The notes beneath the pieces are model-generated. The model did no database searches, was not told where the DNA came from, and saw nothing but the letters and a program-made list of their open reading frames with translations. Positions 17,687 to 26,700 of a stretch of DNA of 49,654 nt are shown in pieces. The DNA lies in assembly GCA_030620155.1 (NCBI GenBank), contig JAUXFF010000003.1, forward strand, positions 1-49,654, in the 5' to 3' direction. The stretch is from Candidatus Cloacimonadota bacterium. Lineage in GTDB: Bacteria > Cloacimonadota > Cloacimonadia > Cloacimonadales > TCS61. A program made the translations under genes and the position numbers. Position 1 is the stretch's first letter, and every line of letters begins with the position of its first letter.

Positions 17687-19833
17687 GATTTTTGTATTGC
17701 AGGAAGAGTGAACTTCACGGTAGTTCCCTTCTTTGGCTTACTTTCAACTTGTATTTCACTTTCATGCATTTCAACGAATTCTTTGCATAAGATTAATCCC
17801 AGACCCGAGCCTTTCTCTTTTGCAGTTCCGGTCATTTTAAAATTCTCATCTATCTTGAAAAGTTTGTTTTTATCTTCATCACTTATTCCAATTCCTTCAT
17901 CAGAAACAGATATTTGGATAAATTTTCCAATATTTTCTGATCTTATTTTTACTTTACTTTTCTCATAAGAAAATTTTATGGAATTATTAATAAGACTCTG
18001 TAAAATTGAATTCAGCATATTTTCATCGGCAAGAATTAAATCTTCTTCATCTGTTTCATTTATAAGCTTTATATTTTTTTGGGAAGCCATTCCTTCCATA
18101 AGAGCAATATTGTTATCAATAATATGTTTTAAATTTAATTCTTCCGGTTTATACTCCATTCTTCCGGTTTGCACTCTTGCCCATTTAAGAAGATTATGCA
18201 GTAGATTGAAAAGTTTTTCTGATGAGATTTTTAATTCTGATGCAAGTATCTTTACCATGTCTTTATCATAATTTTGAATATCATCTGATAAAAGACTTGA
18301 ACCCGCCCTAAAAGAAGTAAAAGCATTCTTCATGTCGTGAGCAATAATGGAAAAGAATTTATTCTTGGTTGCATTCAATTCTTCAAGCTCAGTATTTACT
18401 CTTTCCAGTTCTTCTTTTTGATTAAATATCTGTTTATTGGCATCAGCTAATTGCTTATTTGCTTTAATCTTAAGCCGATATCCTCTATATATTACAAAAG
18501 CTAAGATTAAAATAAATACCAATCCCGAAATTAAAAAAGTTACATACATTTGCTGGATTTTGTTTTGAATTTTTAAGTTACTAATTTCCTTTTCCTTTTT
18601 CGTAGTTTCATATTTTATATCAAGTTCCATAAATTTCTTAATGGTTTCTTCATTAAATATTGAATCTTTAATAGCTGCAAAAAGTTTATAATATACGAGT
18701 GCTTTTTTATATTCTTTAAGTGCAGCGTAGGCCCTTGAAAATAGCTCGTAATTATACTTTAAATCTTCTTTATTGTTTAACTCTTTAACCAGGATTAAAC
18801 TATTATTAAGATATTCAATAGCTTTATTATTATTCCCAGTTAAAATATTAATCTTACCAAGGTTAAGATATGTTCTTGCAATTCCTTCCTTGTCACCAAT
18901 TTCTTTGAAGTAATCTAAAGAATTCAGAATATAATCTTTTGCCATATCATAATTTCCCAGAGCCATAAATGCTTCTCCTGCTCCCTGTATAGCTTGCCCA
19001 ATATCTTTTTTACTCCCAAATTTTTCTGAAATCTTTAAACCTTTTAAATAATGATCTAAAGCTAATTCATAATTGTCTATAGTCATATAGAGATTACCAA
19101 TATTATATAAAGGAGTAATACACCTGAATTCGTATTCTTTTTTTTCAAAATATTCCAGTATCTTAAAATAATATCCTAAAGCCTTATCATAATTGTTCCA
19201 GGAGTGATAAACAGCAGCTATATTATTCAAAGTTTTGTAATATGATTCTTCATCACCCATCTCTTCAAAGAATGCCAATGATTTAAAATAATGATCCAAA
19301 CCTTTTTCATAATCTCCCAAACTTGCATACAAAGAGGCAATATTTAACTGTATCTTTGCTAACTCTATTTTATCCCCGCGTTTCTTCACAATTTCAAGTG
19401 ATCTCAAGAAAGTTTCCAAAGCTTTTTTAGAATCACCTTTATTAATATAAAGAACAGCTATTGAATTCAGACATCCGGAAATACCTTTTTCATATTTAAT
19501 TTTTTCAGATAGAGACAGACCTTTTTTAAAATATTCCTCCAAAGCAATATCAAAATCTCCGGATAATAGATAACCATTTCCGGTAAATATTAATGCATTT
19601 GCTTCCTGTTCTTTATCTTTATATTTCCTTGCCAGTTCTAAAGCCCTGGTGCCATACTCAATTGTTTTTTTAGGTGATATATACCAGTTTTCTTGTGCTA
19701 GTTGATTTAAAATCTCAGCTTTCTTCTTTTCCGGAACTTTTTTTAATTCCGATTCCAAACTATCAATCTTCGTTTGCGAAAGAAGAATACTACTTGCTAT
19801 GAATATAATTAGGGAAAAAAGAATCTTTTTCAT
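17683..19833 (-). CDS. TPR-containing membrane sensor histidine kinase
   Basis: Signal-like N-terminus, ~8 TPR units, TM segment near YVTFLISGLVFILILAFVIYRGY, H-box FFSIIAHDMKNAF, N/G boxes (LQSLINNSIKFS; GIGISDEDKNKLF; GSGLGLILCKEFVEMH). Confidence 0.93.
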   Translation of the reverse strand: MKKILFSLIIFIASSILLSQTKIDSLESELKKVPEKKKAEILNQLAQENWYISPKKTIEYGTRALELARKYKDKEQEANALIFTGNGYLLSGDFDIALEEYFKKGLSLSEKIKYEKGISGCLNSIAVLYINKGDSKKALETFLRSLEIVKKRGDKIELAKIQLNIASLYASLGDYEKGLDHYFKSLAFFEEMGDEESYYKTLNNIAAVYHSWNNYDKALGYYFKILEYFEKKEYEFRCITPLYNIGNLYMTIDNYELALDHYLKGLKISEKFGSKKDIGQAIQGAGEAFMALGNYDMAKDYILNSLDYFKEIGDKEGIARTYLNLGKINILTGNNNKAIEYLNNSLILVKELNNKEDLKYNYELFSRAYAALKEYKKALVYYKLFAAIKDSIFNEETIKKFMELDIKYETTKKEKEISNLKIQNKIQQMYVTFLISGLVFILILAFVIYRGYRLKIKANKQLADANKQIFNQKEELERVNTELEELNATKNKFFSIIAHDMKNAFTSFRAGSSLLSDDIQNYDKDMVKILASELKISSEKLFNLLHNLLKWARVQTGRMEYKPEELNLKHIIDNNIALMEGMASQKNIKLINETDEEDLILADENMLNSILQSLINNSIKFSYEKSKVKIRSENIGKFIQISVSDEGIGISDEDKNKLFKIDENFKMTGTAKEKGSGLGLILCKEFVEMHESEIQVESKPKKGTTVKFTLPAIQKS

Positions 19834-19975
19834 TTAAATCTCCAAGTGTACAATAAAATTTAAATTACAAAAAGATAACAATTAAATATATGTCAAATTT
19901 TAAAATGTTAACCTACATTAATTTAAAGAAGATCTCTATTATTTTAAACAATTAATAATAATTCGTGAAAATCCG

Positions 19976-20033
19976 TTTACCCCGTGAAATCCTGCGAAGC
20001 AGGAACAGCAAAGCTGTTATTTCACGGGGTAAA
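19976..20033. repeat. Perfect nested palindrome able to form a three-way junction
   Basis: TTTACCCCGTGAAAT | CCTGC GAA GCAGG | AACAGC AAA GCTGTT | ATTTCACGGGGTAAA: 15-bp outer stem enclosing two perfect 3-nt-loop hairpins, no leftover bases. Confidence 0.9.
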
Positions 20034-20035
20034 TC

Positions 20036-20091
20036 TGTGTTCTATTATACCTTCCTTGAAAGCTTGCCGAATACTTAAACAGGGGAGTGAA
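20036..20091 (+). repeat. ~55-bp intergenic direct repeat, copy 1 (upstream of LptD-like gene)
   Basis: tgtgttctattataccttccttgaaagcttgccgaatacttaaacaggggagtga; resembles 23322-23377. Confidence 0.7.
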
Positions 20092-20129
20092 TTTTACCTT
20101 TTCTTGACACAAATCAACTTTTTTTAAAA

Positions 20130-22604
20130 ATGCAAAATATGAAAAAATCTGTTTTGCGCGGGACTACTGTAAAATTACTTTTTATTGTTTTTTGTTGTTG
20201 GAGTGTTTTAATTCATTCCAATGAAAATAACAATGAATCCCGATTTCAGGTTGAAGACAGCCTGGAAATTGATTCTTTGAAAATTGTTGAATTTGAAACA
20301 GATTCTCTTTTTTATTCTGCCGACAGTGTATTTTATTTTTCTCTGGAAGATAAAATCAAACTTACCGGGAATGCAGCAATCAAATATGAAAACTCAAATA
20401 TTAAAGCAGATACTATTTCAATAGATCTAAAAAAAGAACAGGCTTTTTCCAAAGGACAATCTTTTTTACAGGATGGAACTCAAATTTTATTAGGTAGAGA
20501 AATCTATTATGATTTTAATCAGAAAGTCGGACTAATAAAACACGGTGCAAGTAAATTCGATAAGGGTTTCTATTATGGTGATGAAATAAGGAAAGTTGGC
20601 AAAAAAACTTATGATGTTGATAATGGAAAATTCACAACGTGCAGTTCTTTGAACCCCCACTTTTATATTCATGCTTATAAATTCAGATTGTATCGTAATG
20701 ATAAAATTGTTGCAAAACCGATTATTTTTTCGGTTAATCATTTCCCTGTTTTTATATTACCATGTGGGACTTTCACTGTTAAAAGAGGAAGAGAGCGAGG
20801 AATTTTAGTCCCTTCCCCAGGTTATAATAGTGTGGATGGAAAGTTTATTGAAAATATCGCTTTTTACTATCCTTATAAAAATTATGCTGATATTATTCTG
20901 GCTTTTAATTATTATGAAAAAACCGGCTGGGAAGTAGATTTTAACGGTATCTATAAAAAACGTTACTCTTATTATGGAAATTTCGATACCCGTTTTCAGA
21001 AAAAGATCCAGGGACCTGATGTTTCTAGACAGGAATGGTATATAAAAACAAAACACCATTCTGATCTAAGTAACAGAAAAACTTTTGATGTTAACCTGGA
21101 ATTTCTGAGCAGTACAAGAGTATTCGAAGGCAGTACTGATATTGATGAAAGACTGATCGAAAAAATTACTTCAAGCCTGGCTTATAAGAAACCTTTTTTA
21201 AATAGTATACTAAATCTTTCTGCGAAATATGTTGATAATCTGGAAGAAGAGAAGAAAGATATTACCTTACCTTCAATTTCTTATTCTTTACCTTCAAAAC
21301 CGGTTTATGAACTCTTTATCTCGGATGATGACAAAATACAGGAGGATTCCTGGTTTAAAGGATTCTCATTTTCTTATAGTTTTCTAGCAACTCACATAGG
21401 AGATATTAATGATCCGGATGCTAACTTTGAAGATGTGATCTATAAAACAAAAACAGATTCCCTGGGAAATCATATCACTCAACATAACGCAGGAGTAAAA
21501 CATTATGGAAGATTATCTTATACATATAAATATAAAGGATGGTTAAATCTCTCTCAATCCATCTCCGGAAATGAAGCCTGGTTCGATAGAGATACTTCTG
21601 GAACCAGATTCGTTCGCGGTTCGGATTATAAAACCAGCACAAATCTGTCTTTTTCTTTATACGGGGCTAAAGAAATTCCCAGGTTCTATATAAAAGCCGT
21701 AAGACATATAATTACTCCTTCTTTAAGTTTTTCCTATAGACCGGATTTTACTGAAAATTCAAAATATTACAGCTTTGGAGGTATCAGCTTAAATAGAGGC
21801 TCGAAACAAAGAAGTATAAGTATTTCATTAACAAATAAATGGCAGCTGAAATTAGCTGAAACAGAAACTAAAAAGGAAAGAAAACTCAATGATTTTTTCA
21901 AAATTAGCTCAAAATTGAGCTATAACTTTGAAGCTGAAGGAAAAGGATTCAGCAATGTAAGCCATACAATTAATTTAAATCCTAAAAGTATCTCATTTGA
22001 TTTTTTTAATTTGTCAATTAGACCATGGGGAACCTTAACTCAAGATCCCTATGAACTCAAATTTAACGATTGGGATCGTTCAAAATGGGACCTGGGAATC
22101 TCTAACTGGACTTTTAACCTGAATACAAAATTAACCCTCTCCGGTGATGCTAATTATATCGATTACTTCCCGGAACCTGAAAATGAATTTGTCACCGGCA
22201 GATTTTTCCAGGATGATACTCTCACAGTTGAAGAAGAAAGAATAATTACTACTTTGAAAGAATTGGAAGAACTCTCCAGGGATAAAAAAAACTGGTCCAT
22301 ATCATTTTCCCATACCTATAAAACCAATAAAACCAATTTTGAAAATAAAAATTATACAAGCGACCTGAGAATGTCTCTTTCAGCTAAAATCTCAAAAAAC
22401 TGGTCGGTTTCCTACAATAATTATATTAACTTAAAAGATAATGAACTCGTTTCACATAATTTTACTATTACTCGGGACCTTCACTGCTGGAAAATTGTGT
22501 TTAAATATACGAAACAGGGAGACTACTGGAATTATCAATTCAAATTGTTCAATATCAAACTCCCCGATGCATTGCAATTCAGAACCTCTGATCATAAAAG
22601 TTAA
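20130..22604 (+). CDS. lptD: LptD/OstA-like outer-membrane LPS-assembly protein
   Basis: OstA-like LTGNAAIKYENSNIKADTISIDLKKEQAFSKG plus long beta-strand-rich barrel region. Confidence 0.8.
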   Translation: MQNMKKSVLRGTTVKLLFIVFCCWSVLIHSNENNNESRFQVEDSLEIDSLKIVEFETDSLFYSADSVFYFSLEDKIKLTGNAAIKYENSNIKADTISIDLKKEQAFSKGQSFLQDGTQILLGREIYYDFNQKVGLIKHGASKFDKGFYYGDEIRKVGKKTYDVDNGKFTTCSSLNPHFYIHAYKFRLYRNDKIVAKPIIFSVNHFPVFILPCGTFTVKRGRERGILVPSPGYNSVDGKFIENIAFYYPYKNYADIILAFNYYEKTGWEVDFNGIYKKRYSYYGNFDTRFQKKIQGPDVSRQEWYIKTKHHSDLSNRKTFDVNLEFLSSTRVFEGSTDIDERLIEKITSSLAYKKPFLNSILNLSAKYVDNLEEEKKDITLPSISYSLPSKPVYELFISDDDKIQEDSWFKGFSFSYSFLATHIGDINDPDANFEDVIYKTKTDSLGNHITQHNAGVKHYGRLSYTYKYKGWLNLSQSISGNEAWFDRDTSGTRFVRGSDYKTSTNLSFSLYGAKEIPRFYIKAVRHIITPSLSFSYRPDFTENSKYYSFGGISLNRGSKQRSISISLTNKWQLKLAETETKKERKLNDFFKISSKLSYNFEAEGKGFSNVSHTINLNPKSISFDFFNLSIRPWGTLTQDPYELKFNDWDRSKWDLGISNWTFNLNTKLTLSGDANYIDYFPEPENEFVTGRFFQDDTLTVEEERIITTLKELEELSRDKKNWSISFSHTYKTNKTNFENKNYTSDLRMSLSAKISKNWSVSYNNYINLKDNELVSHNFTITRDLHCWKIVFKYTKQGDYWNYQFKLFNIKLPDALQFRTSDHKS

Positions 22605-22658
22605 ATGCAAATTTTGGCTTTTTTAAATTTTTTCTATATAAACAGAACTTTATCTCTC

Positions 22659-22728
22659 GTTCCCACGACAGCCACAACGCTATGCACAACGCCATGTGGC
22701 ATCGCGTGGAGCCCCTGCTTGGGAATGT
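22659..22728. repeat. Nested inverted-repeat element downstream of LptD-like gene
   Basis: CgTTCCCAcg...GCCACA...TGTGGC...CGTGG...TTGGGAAtG: complementary outer and inner arms. Confidence 0.55.
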
Positions 22729-22796
22729 TCAATATGTTTTAAAATAAATAATTGAGAATTTAATAATTTCTCCACTTCTTTTTATTTATATAGAAA

Positions 22797-23169
22797 GCTC
22801 CTCTGGAGCAACAGTCTGAATCCTGAAGGGGTGCCCACACCACCCTTAAAGGGTGCAATAATATAACCCGATATGTTAACATCGGAATTGACATACATAT
22901 CATCACCCACACCACCCTGAAAGGGTGCAATAATATAACCCGTATGTAAATGTCGGGATTAGGAGCAAACAAAATCCCAACCACGAAGTGGTGAAATAAT
23001 TTAACCCGATGTGTCAACATTGGAATTGACATACATATCATCACCCGCTCAATCCTGGAAGGATTGAATATTAATAGCCGCAGTAGAAACCTTTGGATAA
23101 AAATAACATATCGAATACAACCCTGAATGGGTTGAAAAAAACCAACATGAGCTCAAGCTCCAGAGGAGC
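22797..23169. repeat. Array of short hairpin repeats with covarying arms
   Basis: GCTCC-TCT-GGAGC (22797), CACCC-TTAAA-GGGTG (22841), CACCC-TGAAA-GGGTG (22913), ACCAC-GAA-GTGGT (22980), AATCC-TGGAA-GGATT (23051), CAACCC-TGAAT-GGGTTG (23118), GCTCC-AGA-GGAGC (23157); plus a longer direct repeat aacccgatRtgt[t/c]aacat[c/t]ggaattgacatacatatcatcaccc. Confidence 0.85.
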
Positions 23170-23285
23170 GTTCCATCAACCCATAACAGCATATTAAGGG
23201 GGTTCTTCTTAATTCGTGAAATCCGTGTTCTATAAAAATAAAATATTAAAAAATCCTTAATAATCCGTCTAATCCGTGTCATCCG

Positions 23286-23320
23286 CCTGCCAAGCCGTAT
23301 CCGGCAGGTGCCGGAGAAGG
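23286..23320. repeat. GC-rich palindromic insert in an AT-rich intergenic repeat
   Basis: CCTGCC-aagccgtatcc-GGCAGG followed by GCCGGAGAAGGC, embedded between 'aatccgtgtcat' and 'tgttctat'. Confidence 0.6.
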
Positions 23321-23321
23321 C

Positions 23322-23377
23322 TGGTGTTCTATATTCCCTCTCTTGAAAGTTTGCTGAATATTTAAACAGATGGTGAG
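23322..23377 (+). repeat. ~55-bp intergenic direct repeat, copy 2 (upstream of giant gene)
   Basis: tggtgttctatattccctctcttgaaagtttgctgaatatttaaacagatggtgag; resembles 20036-20091. Confidence 0.7.
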
Positions 23378-23629
23378 TTCAAAATTTCCTGAGGAAATAT
23401 AAATTTTTAAAATGTAAAAACACCAATTTTTTTTTTTAGTAAAAGAAATTGTAGGAACAAGCAGATACTTAATCTTTCCGGCTCAAAATAAAAAGATGAA
23501 AATATACAAATATTTCTTGACGATTGTTTTTGTATTCAACAATTTTGTTATTTGTTGGATATTGTATATGTTATGGAAACACATAACTTATTGTTTTTTA
23601 TAGAATTAAAAAAACAAACAGGAGTGTCT

Positions 23630-23698
23630 ATGGGTAGTTTTTATTATGTTTTTCGTTATTTTAATCAGTTATTTTTCCTTAACAAATCGAAATTTTAA
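23630..23698 (+). CDS. Candidate 22-aa leader ORF upstream of the giant gene
   Basis: AGGAG 5 nt before ATG; MGSFYYVFRYFNQLFFLNKSKF*; start context aggagtgtctATG mimics aggagtgttttATG of the giant gene. Confidence 0.3.
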   Translation: MGSFYYVFRYFNQLFFLNKSKF

Positions 23699-23796
23699 AC
23701 TTTTTATGTGAAATCTTTTAATCGAAATTGATGAATTTACGAATTTTTTTAAGAAATTAATAAAAAAAATTAGAAAATGTTAAAAAGGAGTGTTTT

Positions 23797-26700
23797 ATGA
23801 AAAACAGAATGTTATTTTTAGTAACGTTTTTGATGGTTTTATTCTCTGTTAATTTACTTTTCGCAGAAAGAGACATTACCGGAAGTACAATTACTTCATC
23901 TATTACTACTTATACTCCCGGCGCCTCTCCAACATTCGATTTTTATTTAGATGTTGTTGATCCTATGTTTACAGATGCAGTTACAGATGTATCTGTTAAT
24001 TTCCCACCCGGAGTTCAGGTTCTACCTACTGGAGAAGTTCCTTTGGTTCTAGATCCTTGGGATTTTATTGGTGCTTATGGTCCACCATTTGCATTGGATT
24101 TCACCGGGCAATTCGGATGGGGAGTTAATTTAACATGGTCTTCTTCTGTTGCTGGTTTTTTTCCTATACCTGAGTATGGTATTCCTGTACCTCCAGGTGA
24201 TGCTTCCTGTTTACCTGGAATACCGGTTTTTATTAGTCCAACTTTTACCGGGGCTTTAGTTATAGATTGGACAATAACCTCTATAGGAACAGGTGGCGGA
24301 TCCAACTATGAGACAGGTCAGATTGTTATTGGACCTCCTTATGGTTTAGATGAGATTAATATTATTGGAACAGGTGGTGCTCCTACAGGTAATGATAATG
24401 GTTTTGGTCCCACCTATATTATTGATGACTGCTTTGATATCGAGGTTATTACAATTGGTGAGGCAGATTCCATGTTCATTGACATTTCTGAATTTGGCGG
24501 ACCTGCCGCTCTACAACTTGTTAAAGATCCTTCTGACAGCCTTCGCTGGACTGGAAGCTACTGCATAGAAGATTGTACATTACCGGCGGTACCTTGTGTC
24601 GATGACAATTCTGCTACAGCGTATGCAACCGGATGGTGGCCGGGTCCCATATCAGCTAATCAAGCTGATGATAATTCCTACCCGGTTGATAATCAACCAC
24701 CATCTGTATCAGACTGGGGGTCTTTCACTGTTACAGACAGACAAACACCTCCGGACAGTAATGGTATTGCCGATTTTAACTTCGGTGATGGCATAGGTCC
24801 TGATAATGATGAAGTAACTTATAATCCCGGTGCTGAAGGTACAGGTGACGGAATTGTCTGGTTCGTCGAAGTCGGCACAGAGTTTGCCGGAGATTTTGAT
24901 TCCTCAGTTCTTCTTACACAACCAACTCTTGAAGGTACATTGAACTGGCTTTACTGGGATCCTACTATCGAGGTTTCTGATAATGCCGGTAACACTGTTT
25001 ACGGAAATGCTGTGAATCCCGATAGTCTGGCTTATCTCGATAATGATCCTCCTAACGATCCTGACACAACGTATTTCGAAGTAAATCCAACTCGAGCTAT
25101 TCAGTATGCAGGTATCGGAGATGTTATCCGTGCTGTAGTTGATATGACAAGCTTACAACCAATTGCCAGCGGGATGTTCGATTTCTCCGCTCTTGATCCT
25201 GGTCCTCCCCCGGATGCAAACTATCAGATTCCAGGAATTATCGACGGCAACCTGATCTATGCAGATTATGAAGTTCAATCTGGTGATAATGAAATATTAA
25301 CACCTCCTGGTTTGATCGTATATGCCACACTTATTGATAGTGCAAGCAACTTCTCGGATCCTCCTATTGAAATTGGGGGAACCACCGGAGACTCACTCTT
25401 CGTTGATGGTACTGCCCCAATTGTTATTTTTGATATCGAAAATACAGGCTACCTTCGTTTCTCTCCGGATACTGATACTACCTTGGCAGATTATACAGAC
25501 TTAACCAATATACCGGATACTCTATTGATGTCTATTATGCTGGAAGACTGGGGTGAGATTGGTGGACCTGATGAATTCGTTATCAGGATCGAGCAGGAAT
25601 ATCTTACCAGAGATGAACCCAATCCCCATGCTTATAAAACATATCACATCGGAGATGAAGATGTCTGGTATGAAGAAACAGAAGGACCGAGAGGATGGTA
25701 CATGGTATACTTCTGGTGGGATGGCGTTATTCCTGTAGGTTCCACTTTTGGAACTCCAGGTGAACTGGCTCCCGAAGGAATTTATGGCTTCACTCTGTGG
25801 AGTGTTACTGACGGTGCCGGCAACGAGGGTGTTCTAGAGCATGTTGTAGAACATGATCCCTGGCCCTGGACACCTGGCGAGACACAATTAAACAGAATTC
25901 ATGGTGTTATTGACAATACTCCGCCTGAATACCTTCAGGAATTAGATGTTTATGGAGTTGCTACAGATGCTCATGTAGACACCATATATAGATATATTAA
26001 TGATGTTGATTATAGTGGCACTGTTAATGCAGGTGATATATTAATGGGTGTAGATCAAGTTTACTTCCAGTTTGGTGTTACCAGAGACTTCACCGAAAAC
26101 ACAGAAGCTCTGCGCCGCGAAAATGTAACTTACTGGATAGAAGTTGCGGGACCTGATACTATGCGTATCTTCTGGGGTGATGAAGATGGTAATGCATATC
26201 CTCCAGACCCATCCACTCAGGGTGTAGATCCTGGAACTTTTGTTGAGTATGATACTGAAGATGCCGTTTTATTTGGTACTATTCTTGATGTAAACGCAAT
26301 GGTTGGTCTTGGAAAAGATATCAAATGGATTGCTGATGATACCGGTGGTATGGACGACCTGTTATTCAAAGCAGGTACATATAATGTTACTTCAATGATT
26401 CGAGATAATGCAGGTAATATCAGAGACGGTTTACCAACCAGGGCTACAGTCGAACTTGTAGACATATTGTATACAGCTCCTACTTTAAACAGACTGGAAA
26501 TTGTTTCCTTCCATGATGACGGCTTACCACCTTATGATGCTAATGGTCATCATAACTTCTATCTCGATTCATCTTACGACACTTTACGTGTAGATTATTA
26601 TTATGATACAGATGATCTCATTACTGTTGAACTTGAGCTAGCAGATATTACTTATCTTGATTCAGTAGTAGTTGAGAACTTCTGGCCTTACTGGAATAAA

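Noticed and set aside
22760-23044. Minus-strand 94-aa ORF with repeated MMICMSIPMLT...
   Set aside because: It is a translation of the hairpin repeat array; internal peptide repeats arise from the DNA repeat and there is no convincing RBS.
22797-23169. CRISPR array
   Set aside because: Repeats are short palindromes with changing sequence and irregular spacing, with no constant repeat/unique spacer pattern or cas genes.
23049-23282. Minus-strand 77-aa ORF
   Set aside because: Lies in the repeat array and 'aatccgtg' repeats; low-complexity and no family resemblance.
23517-23572. TTGACG and TATATG promoter-like hexamers before the giant gene
   Set aside because: No pair with proper spacing and good match; AT-rich context makes chance hits likely and the lineage's promoter consensus is unknown.
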